Origin: Gammaproteobacteria bacterium
Lineage (GTDB): Bacteria > Pseudomonadota > Gammaproteobacteria > SZUA-21
Direction: 5' to 3'
Assembly: GCA_027021095.1 (NCBI GenBank)
Contig: JALUUZ010000496.1
Span: 1 to 7,311, forward strand
DNA: 7,311 bases
Below the pieces are notes generated by a model that searched no databases, had not been told where the DNA came from, and saw only the letters and a list, made by a program, of their open reading frames with translations. Positions 1 to 5,012 of the stretch are shown piece after piece. A program made the position numbers and the translations under genes. Position 1 is the first letter of the stretch; each line of letters opens with the position of its first letter.

Positions 1-18
1 CCACCGGCACATACCACC

Positions 19-1950
19 TTATTTCAACGCGAACTTGGTAAACATGTCATTCAACCTGCCAACGAACCCGGAAGGATCCTCCAGCTGTCCGCCTTCACTC
101 AGCAGCGCCTGATCGAACAAGATATGCGTCCAGTCACTGAACTGCTGCTCGTCCATTTCGCTGTTCAGGCGTTTGACCAGCAGGTGATCCGGATTGACCT
201 CCAGAATCGGTTTGACCCCGGGCACCTCGTGGCCGGCCTGTTTGAACAGGTTCTGCAGGTTGATCGCCATTTCCCCCTCACCAACGATCAGGCACGACGG
301 CGACTCTGTCAACCGCTTACTGAGCCGGACTTCCTTGACCCGGTCACCCAGCACTTTGGTCATCTTTTCGATCATCTCCTTGTAGGCTGTCTGCGCTTGC
401 TCGGTTTCCTTGGCCGACTCGTCCTCAGTGGCAATATCCCCGAGATCCAGGTCCCCTTTGGCCACCGACTGCAGCTTCTTGCCATCGAATTCAGTCAGAT
501 ACTGCATCATCCATTCATCGATGCGATCCGACATCAGCAGCACCTCGATATCATGCTTCCTGAACACCTCCAGGTGCGGACTGTTCTTCGCTGCTGCAAA
601 ACTGTCTGCGGTGATATAGTAAATATGTTTCTGGCCGGGCTTCATCCGCGCAACATAGTCCTCCAGTGACACCACCGGTGTCTCACCGGGCTCCCGGGTC
701 GACGAAAACCTGAGCAGCTTGGCGATACGTTCACGGTTGGCGAAATCCTCGGCCGGGCCTTCTTTAAGCACCTTACCGAACGCTTTCCAGAATTCCGCGT
801 ATTTTTCCTTTTCATTCTTCGCCATCGACTCCAGCAGGCCCAGTATTTTTTTGACCGACGCACTCCTGATCCGGTCGATCAACGGATTGGCCTGCAGAAT
901 CTCACGTGACACATTCAGCGGCAGGTCGTCAGAATCCACCACACCGCGGACAAAGCGCAGGTAGTTAGGCATCAGGTGCTCAGCGTCATCCATGATATAG
1001 ACGCGCTTGACATACAGCTTGATCCCGTGCCGCTTGTCACGGTCGAACAGATCGAACGGCGCGCGCTTCGGGATATAGAACAACGTCGTGTAGGAATTGG
1101 TACCTTCGACCTGGTTGTGAATACGCGCCAAGGGCTCTTCGAAATCCAGTGAAACCGTCTTGTAGAATTCGTTGTATTCTTCGTCGGTGATCTCTTTTTT
1201 CGAGCGGGTCCACAAGGCAGAAGCCTGGTTGACAGTCTCCCATTCAGGCACCGCCGCTTCCTTGGCGTCCTGCTCCTTTTCGGCATCGTCCTTACTGTCG
1301 GCCGGCACCGGCATCTTGATCGGCAGATTGATATGGTCCGAATACTTCTTGATAATATTGCGCAGGCGGTAGTATTCCAGCAGATCCTGTTCCTCGTCAC
1401 GCAGGTGCAGGATCACCTCGGTTCCGCGCTGGCTGCGCTCGATCGTCTCCAAGGTATAGGACCCCTCACCACTGGAACGCCAGTGTACGCCCTGGTCGGC
1501 TGCTTCACCGGCCCGCCGGGACTTGATTTCAATCTCTTTGGCGACGATAAACCCGGAATAAAAACCGACGCCGAACTGGCCGATCAATTGCGAGTCTTTC
1601 TTTTGGTCCCCGGTCAGGGAATCGATAAACTCACGTGTCCCGGACTTGGCGATAGTCCCGATGTTGTCGATAATGTCCTGCCGGTTCATACCGATCCCGT
1701 TGTCGGCGATAGAAATGGTTTTGTTGTCTTTGTCGAAACTGACCTTGATCTCGAGTTCGGTATCACCTTCGAACAGGCTGTCGTCGGCCAAGGCCTGGAA
1801 ACGCAGCTTGTCACAGGCATCTGAAGCATTGGAGACGAGCTCGCGCATAAAGATTTCCTTGTTCGAATACAAGGAGTGGATCATCAATCGTAACAGTTGT
1901 TTTGCTTCTGTCTGGAACTCGAAAGTCTGTTGCCGGGTTTCAGCGGTCAT
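19..1950 (-). CDS. htpG: Chaperone protein HtpG (bacterial Hsp90)
   Basis: Cytoplasmic ATP-dependent Hsp90 homologue that helps fold and remodel client proteins, generally with DnaK. At 643 residues it is full length for the family. The N-terminal GHKL ATPase domain is intact: RELVSNASDA at about 36-45 supplies Glu37 and Asn41, DNGIGM lies at 83-88 and GQFGVGFYS at 124-132. A charged linker at about 216-235 leads to the middle domain, whose catalytic-loop arginine is in NVSREILQ (Arg349). The C-terminal dimerisation region runs to FTKFALK and lacks the MEEVD tail, as expected in bacteria. The ATG at 1948-1950 follows an AGGAG (1960-1964) with a 9-nt spacer. It lies 137 bp downstream of ogt, and a sigma-32-like promoter at 2075-2102 suggests separate heat-shock transcription. 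Only 18 bp follow the stop, so its terminator is out of view. Identity is certain from the motifs. Confidence 0.98.
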   Translation of the reverse strand: MTAETRQQTFEFQTEAKQLLRLMIHSLYSNKEIFMRELVSNASDACDKLRFQALADDSLFEGDTELEIKVSFDKDNKTISIADNGIGMNRQDIIDNIGTIAKSGTREFIDSLTGDQKKDSQLIGQFGVGFYSGFIVAKEIEIKSRRAGEAADQGVHWRSSGEGSYTLETIERSQRGTEVILHLRDEEQDLLEYYRLRNIIKKYSDHINLPIKMPVPADSKDDAEKEQDAKEAAVPEWETVNQASALWTRSKKEITDEEYNEFYKTVSLDFEEPLARIHNQVEGTNSYTTLFYIPKRAPFDLFDRDKRHGIKLYVKRVYIMDDAEHLMPNYLRFVRGVVDSDDLPLNVSREILQANPLIDRIRSASVKKILGLLESMAKNEKEKYAEFWKAFGKVLKEGPAEDFANRERIAKLLRFSSTREPGETPVVSLEDYVARMKPGQKHIYYITADSFAAAKNSPHLEVFRKHDIEVLLMSDRIDEWMMQYLTEFDGKKLQSVAKGDLDLGDIATEDESAKETEQAQTAYKEMIEKMTKVLGDRVKEVRLSKRLTESPSCLIVGEGEMAINLQNLFKQAGHEVPGVKPILEVNPDHLLVKRLNSEMDEQQFSDWTHILFDQALLSEGGQLEDPSGFVGRLNDMFTKFALK

Positions 1951-2074
1951 CGTCTACAACTCCTGGTCATTTCCTGAATAGTCTTTATCTCTATGTTTCT
2001 TGGAAGCACACGCCACCCCTGCCCGCCGGTGCCTGCAAACGAAACCACCGTGCCCGGGGCCTTCCCTGTGCATT

Positions 2075-2102
2075 TAATTGGGCTGATTCAGGCGAATTCA
2101 AG
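2075..2102 (-). promoter_or_regulatory. Sigma-32-type heat-shock promoter for htpG
   Basis: On the minus strand, CTTGAA at 2097-2102 is followed after 13 bp by GCCCAATTA at 2075-2083. The known sigma-32 consensus is CTTGAA, a spacer of about 13-17 bp, then CCCCATnTA. The -35 matches fully, and the -10 matches at six of eight defined positions. The predicted start near 2068 gives a leader of roughly 120 nt before the htpG ATG. The -35 overlaps the last sense codons of ogt (KLEF). The CCC run often found just upstream of the sigma-32 -35 is absent. htpG is a known heat-shock gene in many proteobacteria, which supports the call. Confidence 0.6.
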
Positions 2103-2564
2103 CTTTTTGCCAAGTTCATGGGCCAACAGCCAGTGTTTGATCTGCAGCAGCGGTCCGGATGACTGGCCACTGAAACCACCGATTCCCCGGCTCGACACCA
2201 CACGATGGCAGGGGGTCAGTAGCGGGACCGGGTTGGCGCGGCAGGCATTGCCGACCGAACGCGGCGAGCCTCCCACCCGCTCACTCACCTGTTTGTAAGT
2301 CAATATCGTGCCGGCGGGAATGGTACGCAGAAACGCCCACACAGCGAGTTGATAAGCGGTGCCCCGGACAGCATAGTCGACCTGCAGACTGGTCGCCGGG
2401 TCTTTGAAATAGTTGCGCAGCCTGCTGACGACCAGCCTGGCCCGGCGGCCTGTCGGCGGGACGAGACTGGCCTGTGCAGGTAAGAAATCGAGCCGTGACA
2501 GCCGTCCGTCCCGGAGTACGAAGCCCAGCTTACCGATCGGGGAATCTATGACCACCTGTTCCAT
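2088..2564 (-). CDS. ogt: Methylated-DNA--[protein]-cysteine S-methyltransferase
   Basis: Suicide DNA repair protein that transfers the alkyl group from O6-alkylguanine (and O4-alkylthymine) to its own cysteine. The active-site motif PCHRVV is at residues 118-123, with Cys119 as acceptor. It is preceded by the helix-turn-helix segment VGGSPRSVGNACRANPVPLL at about 97-116, whose Arg102 corresponds to the arginine finger that flips the base. Tyr90 (ILTYKQV) and GIGGFSG (127-133) are also typical. The ATG at 2562-2564 is preferred: GGAGG at 2572-2576 sits 7 nt upstream and the protein then begins naturally as MEQVVIDSPIGKL. A GTG 33 nt further upstream lies inside a hairpin and has no ribosome binding site. 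At 158 residues it resembles Ogt or the C-terminal part of Ada, with no Ada metal-binding domain. It follows rplS after 69 bp and may receive readthrough from the trmD operon. Ogt versus a free-standing Ada-C is a naming choice. Confidence 0.95.
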   Translation of the reverse strand: MEQVVIDSPIGKLGFVLRDGRLSRLDFLPAQASLVPPTGRRARLVVSRLRNYFKDPATSLQVDYAVRGTAYQLAVWAFLRTIPAGTILTYKQVSERVGGSPRSVGNACRANPVPLLTPCHRVVSSRGIGGFSGQSSGPLLQIKHWLLAHELGKKLEFA

Positions 2565-2588
2565 CAGCCTGCCTCCAAGCCCGCCCTT

Positions 2589-2611
2589 TCTCACCACCGT
2601 TCGTGGCGAGA
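2589..2611 (-). other. Intercistronic hairpin between rplS and ogt
   Basis: In the minus-strand transcript, TCTCGCCAC and GTGGTGAGA can form a 9-bp stem with one G-U wobble around the 5-nt loop GAACG. It begins 22 bp after the rplS stop and ends 24 bp before the ogt start. The bases after it are AAGGGCGGG, not a U-run, so it is not a standard intrinsic terminator. It could protect the 3' end of the ribosomal-protein mRNA or mark an RNase processing point. That role is inferred. Confidence 0.55.
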
Positions 2612-2633
2612 CGGAACAATGGCGCGCTGCGTC

Positions 2634-2993
2634 CTATTTGCCGCGCTTGGCCAGCTTTTCCTTGATCCTTGCCGACTTGCCACTGCGCTCACGAAGGTAG
2701 TACAACTTGGCACGGCGGACATCACCACGTCGCTTGACGCTGATCGAGGCGATCTGCGGGCTGTGCGTCTGGAACACCCGCTCGACCCCTTCGCCGTGGG
2801 AGATCTTTCTGACCGTAAACGCTGAGTTCAGTCCGCGGTTCTTCTTTGCGATCACCACACCCTCGAATGCCTGCAAACGCTCGCGTGTGCCTTCCTTGAC
2901 CTTGACCTTGACCACCAGCGTATCGCCGGGGGCAAAGGCGGGAACCTTTTTGTTCATCTGTTCCTGTTCGAGTTCCTCAATGATATTGCTCAT
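2634..2993 (-). CDS. rplS: 50S ribosomal protein L19
   Basis: Large-subunit protein at the 30S-50S interface, the last gene of the conserved trmD operon. The 119-residue product has the family features in order: MSNIIEELEQEQ at the N-terminus, PGDTLVVKVKVKEG at about 22-35, RLQAFEGVVIAKKNRGLNSAFTVRKIS in the centre, then GVERVFQTHSP and the basic C-terminus RRAKLYYLRERSGKSARIKEK. The E. coli protein is 115 residues. The ATG at 2991-2993 is chosen because GAGG lies 6 nt upstream and the protein then begins in the expected way. An upstream TTG extension (MMTRCT) is not needed. It lies 69 bp after trmD, a gap containing a tandem repeat and a palindrome. Confidence 0.98.
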   Translation of the reverse strand: MSNIIEELEQEQMNKKVPAFAPGDTLVVKVKVKEGTRERLQAFEGVVIAKKNRGLNSAFTVRKISHGEGVERVFQTHSPQIASISVKRRGDVRRAKLYYLRERSGKSARIKEKLAKRGK

Positions 2994-3017
2994 GGTGCAC
3001 CTCGTCATCAAATAATT

Positions 3018-3029
3018 TCAGCATGCTGA
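3018..3029. repeat. 12-bp perfect palindrome upstream of rplS
   Basis: TCAGCATGCTGA is a perfect 12-bp palindrome in the trmD-rplS gap, ending 24 bp before the rplS start codon. With no loop it is a poor RNA hairpin but could be a small protein-binding dyad. No function can be assigned, and a palindrome this short can arise by chance. Confidence 0.4.
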
Positions 3030-3041
3030 TTCTGTATCGAT

Positions 3042-3071
3042 CTTTTCTCAATCCTGTTTTTCTCAATCCTG
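3042..3071 (-). repeat. 15-bp tandem duplication at the trmD stop codon
   Basis: Two adjacent 15-bp units, 3057-3071 and 3042-3056, read on the minus strand as CAGGATTGAGAAAAA and CAGGATTGAGAAAAG, with 14 of 15 bases identical. The upstream copy contains the last two trmD codons (Gln, Asp) and its TGA. Because 15 is a multiple of three, the second TGA (3048-3050) lies in the same frame and acts as a backup stop. This looks like a local slippage duplication. Confidence 0.85.
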
Positions 3072-3806
3072 GTTTTCTGGATTCTCTTTCTTAAACTGCT
3101 GCAACAACCGCTGCTGTTCACGGTTCAGTTCCAGCCTCTCCAGCAGGTCCGGTCTGCGCCGCCAGGTTCGCCCCAGTGCCTGCTGCATGCGCCAGCGTGC
3201 AATCTGTGCATGGTCGCCACTCAACAATACCTGCGGCACCCGGCGGCCTTCCACTTCCTCCGGCCTGGTATAGTGTGGATAATCCAGCAGGCCACGCATA
3301 AAGGAATCCTGGCCAGCGGATTCACTGTTTCCCAATACCCCTGGCTGCAACCGCGCGAGCGCATCGATAATCACCATCGCCGCCAGCTCGCCACCACTGA
3401 TGACATAGTCGCCGAGCGACACCTCCTGGTCGACATACGCCTCGATAAAACGCTCATCTATCCCCTCGTAGCGCCCTGTGACCAGAATCAGTCCCGAAAG
3501 GCCCGCCCAGGCGTTCAGGAGCGGCTGGTCCAGCCTTTTCCCCTGCGGGCTGAGGTAGACCACAGGCCCTGCATTCGCCTCTTTGGCGGCCAGCAGCGCG
3601 CCCTGCAGCGGCTCGAATTTCATCACCATCCCCGGACCACCACCGTAAGGCCTGTCATCCACCGCCTGGTAGCGGTCCCGGGTAAACCGCCGCGGGTTCC
3701 AGGTCTTCAGTTGCAGGCTGTTTTGCTGCTGCGCCCTGCCGACGACCCCGAAATCCAGCACGGAATGCACCAGTTCAGGAAACAGCGTGATGACATCAAT
3801 CTGCAT
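3063..3806 (-). CDS. trmD: tRNA (guanine-N1)-methyltransferase TrmD
   Basis: SPOUT-class methyltransferase that makes m1G at position 37, 3' of the anticodon, in a subset of tRNAs and so prevents +1 frameshifting. It acts as a dimer in the cytoplasm with S-adenosylmethionine. The 247-residue product is standard length. Visible motifs are MQIDVITLFPEL (start), DDRPYGGGPGMVM (50-62), YLSPQGK (84-90), the knot and SAM-pocket segments VTGRYEGIDERF (109-120) and LGDYVISGGELAAM (131-144), and DSFMRGLLDYPHYTRPE (167-183), the segment expected to carry the catalytic aspartate. The ATG at 3804-3806 fits the family; an adjoining GTG would add one residue. It starts 21 bp after the rimM stop without a good Shine-Dalgarno sequence, suggesting coupling to rimM translation and low output. 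Its stop codon lies in a 15-bp tandem repeat. Confidence 0.98.
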   Translation of the reverse strand: MQIDVITLFPELVHSVLDFGVVGRAQQQNSLQLKTWNPRRFTRDRYQAVDDRPYGGGPGMVMKFEPLQGALLAAKEANAGPVVYLSPQGKRLDQPLLNAWAGLSGLILVTGRYEGIDERFIEAYVDQEVSLGDYVISGGELAAMVIIDALARLQPGVLGNSESAGQDSFMRGLLDYPHYTRPEEVEGRRVPQVLLSGDHAQIARWRMQQALGRTWRRRPDLLERLELNREQQRLLQQFKKENPENQD

Positions 3807-3827
3807 CACTGAAACCGGCCGGACAGC

Positions 3828-4424
3828 TCAAAACTCCGGATCCCAGTCGACCACGATTCTTTTGTTGGCAAGATCCACCTGCTGCACGACGGTCGGCTGC
3901 ACGAACGGAATCAGCCGCTGCCGCTGCTTTCCATGTACTGTCTCATCGATCACCAGCACATCGTTGGCTCCGGTCTCCAACAGCCCGCTTACCTGTCCCA
4001 GCACGATACCTTCCTTCGTTACCGCCTGCAGACCTACCAAGTCATTCCAGTAATATTCATCTTCCGCCAGCGCCGGCAGCTGCGCCCTGCCGACAGCGAT
4101 CTCCGCATCGATCCACCCCGCTGCCTGATTCCTGTCGCTGATCCCCTGCAGCTTGGCCACCACTCCCTTGCCTTGCTTGTGCCCCTGCTCGAGCCGGACC
4201 GGGGTCCAGTGCGCGCGGCACAGCGACCGGCCGTCACCCTCCTCGTCCCGGCGGCCTTGCTGACTCCGCAGGTACCACGGGTCATAATTCAAAATATCCT
4301 GCCTGTTACGGGTATAGCTGTAGACCTTGACCCAGCCGGACACACCAAACAGCCCGCTGATCCGCCCGATCACGACCAGCTCATCGGAATCAACCTCTGC
4401 TGTACTGCCTGAACCTGGCTGCAT
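3828..4424 (-). CDS. rimM: Ribosome maturation factor RimM
   Basis: Cytoplasmic assembly factor that binds S19 and helps mature the 3' (head) domain of the 30S subunit. From the ATG at 4422-4424 the product is 198 residues. The N-terminal RimM barrel begins LVVIGRISGLFGVSGWVKVYSYT at about 16-38. The C-terminal PRC-barrel carries EDEYYWNDLVGLQAVTKEG, then LETGANDVLVID, RLIPFVQP and VDWDPEF, nearly as in E. coli RimM (182 residues). An in-frame TTG at 4470-4472 would add 16 residues and is disfavoured: it lies within a hairpin, and the extension does not look like family sequence. No strong Shine-Dalgarno precedes the ATG. An insert rich in charged residues (about QQGRRDEEGDGRS) lies between the two domains. 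The gene follows rpsP after 56 bp. Confidence 0.96.
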   Translation of the reverse strand: MQPGSGSTAEVDSDELVVIGRISGLFGVSGWVKVYSYTRNRQDILNYDPWYLRSQQGRRDEEGDGRSLCRAHWTPVRLEQGHKQGKGVVAKLQGISDRNQAAGWIDAEIAVGRAQLPALAEDEYYWNDLVGLQAVTKEGIVLGQVSGLLETGANDVLVIDETVHGKQRQRLIPFVQPTVVQQVDLANKRIVVDWDPEF

Positions 4425-4449
4425 TGGATTAGCCGGTACGCCGGAACAA

Positions 4450-4480
4450 GCTGCATGCTGGAGATGCAGCAAACGGCTGC
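4450..4480 (-). promoter_or_regulatory. Overlapping stem-loops upstream of rimM
   Basis: In the minus-strand transcript, directly after the rpsP TAA, GCAGC (4476-4480) can pair with GCTGC (4466-4470). The same GCTGC, extended to GCTGCAT (4464-4470), can instead pair with ATGCAGC (4450-4456) in a perfect 7-bp stem with a 7-nt loop. The two structures exclude each other. The stem ends 25 bp before the rimM ATG and no U-run follows, so it is not a terminator. In E. coli rimM and trmD are translated far less than rpsP and rplS from the same mRNA. A structure here could contribute to such a difference, but this is inference. Confidence 0.45.
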
Positions 4481-4714
4481 TTAACCTTTAACCAACGCCG
4501 CTACACGGTCAGAGGTTTGTGCGCCTTTCGAAATCCAGTAATCGACACGCTCTTTGTCGACACGCAGACGTTCTTCCGCGCCTTTCGCCAGCGGGTTGAA
4601 AAACCCGAGGCGTTCGATATAGCGCCCGTCCCGGCGGTTACGGCTGTCTGCGACCACAATGTGGTAGAACGGCCGCTTCTTCGCGCCACCTCTAGTCAAT
4701 CGAATGGTTACCAT
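4481..4714 (-). CDS. rpsP: 30S ribosomal protein S16
   Basis: Small-subunit ribosomal protein needed for 30S assembly and first gene of the trmD operon. The 77-residue product begins MVTIRLTRGGAKKRPFYHIV, followed by VADSRNRRDGRYIERLGFFNP at about residues 20-40, then RVDKERVDYWISKGAQTSDRVAALVKG, a close match to E. coli S16 (82 residues) apart from a slightly shorter C-terminus. The ATG at 4712-4714 is chosen over an in-frame codon 30 nt upstream because AAGGA at 4724-4728 lies 9 nt before it and the family starts exactly there. It is preceded by about 300 bp without a gene, which holds the likely operon promoters. rimM follows after 56 bp. Confidence 0.98.
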   Translation of the reverse strand: MVTIRLTRGGAKKRPFYHIVVADSRNRRDGRYIERLGFFNPLAKGAEERLRVDKERVDYWISKGAQTSDRVAALVKG

Positions 4715-4753
4715 GTACCTGTTTCCTTCAAATAGAATACTCAATATGGATTT

Positions 4754-4784
4754 ATTTTAGCCAATAAACCACCGTGCCACACAA
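4754..4784 (-). promoter_or_regulatory. Possible second promoter close to rpsP
   Basis: TAAAAT at 4754-4759 on the minus strand matches five of six bases of a sigma-70 -10 box. The only candidate -35 is TTGTGT at 4779-4784, with a long 19-bp spacer. If used, transcription would start about 30-35 nt before the rpsP ATG. The poor spacing makes this a weak call. Confidence 0.25.
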
Positions 4785-4832
4785 TCTGGCAGCAATCGCG
4801 CCATTGTACGGATATTTACCAAAAAGTGAAGT

Positions 4833-4862
4833 ATTATCCGGCCCAAGGGCCATTATCAACAA
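4833..4862 (-). promoter_or_regulatory. Probable sigma-70 promoter of the trmD operon
   Basis: The minus strand has GATAAT at 4833-4838 (five of six bases of TATAAT). Candidate -35 boxes are TTGTTG at 4857-4862 (18-bp spacer) or TTGATA at 4854-4859, which pairs with TAATAC at 4831-4836 over 17 bp. The stretch further upstream, TAACCATAACTATTTTG, is AT-rich, as in UP elements of ribosomal promoters. The spacer contains the 12-bp palindrome 4840-4851. The predicted start gives a leader of about 110 nt before rpsP. Confidence 0.45.
4840..4851. repeat. GC-rich palindrome in the rpsP promoter spacer
   Basis: GGCCCAAGGGCC has 5-bp arms around AA and lies between the proposed -10 and -35 elements of the trmD operon promoter. 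A dyad in that place could be an operator for a repressor or a regulator that distorts the spacer. No known operator is recognised. Confidence 0.45.
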
Positions 4863-5012
4863 AATAGTTATGGTTATTGGCCGGAAATTATCGGCGGCAG
4901 ACCAAGCTGTTGGCACCAACCCCCCGGCCTGCAGGTCAGCCCGCCTTGCTGCCCACCAATCGCCGTCGCAGTAGAAGGGTGGTGAGAAAGGTGGGCCAGC
5001 CCAGACAGCGAA

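Larger units (their letters stand above)
4715..5012 (-). other. Intergenic region upstream of rpsP
   Basis: This 298-bp gap separates the TPR gene from rpsP. The half nearer rpsP (about 4740-4892) is AT-richer than its surroundings and contains the promoter-like elements, a GC palindrome and three copies of GATAAT on the minus strand (4833-4838, 4852-4857, 4887-4892). The half nearer the TPR gene (about 4893-5012) is GC-rich. I see no convincing gene, RNA gene or intrinsic terminator there. An open frame crossing 4874-5116 on the minus strand is only an alternative reading of the end of the TPR gene. Confidence 0.7.

Noticed and set aside
124..669. 181-codon plus-strand frame opposite the end of htpG
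   Set aside because: Shadow of htpG codons in a GC-rich gene; the translation is compositionally odd and has no domain motif.
1333..1824. Long open frame on the plus strand antisense to htpG
   Set aside because: It lies wholly inside htpG, whose motifs are intact on the other strand. The predicted protein shows no recognisable family features and no ribosome binding site was evident.
3210..3812. 200-codon plus-strand frame opposite trmD
   Set aside because: Mirrors trmD codon structure; TrmD is complete and unmistakable on the minus strand.
3933..4412. 159-codon plus-strand frame opposite rimM
   Set aside because: Antisense shadow of rimM, with no motif or promoter of its own.
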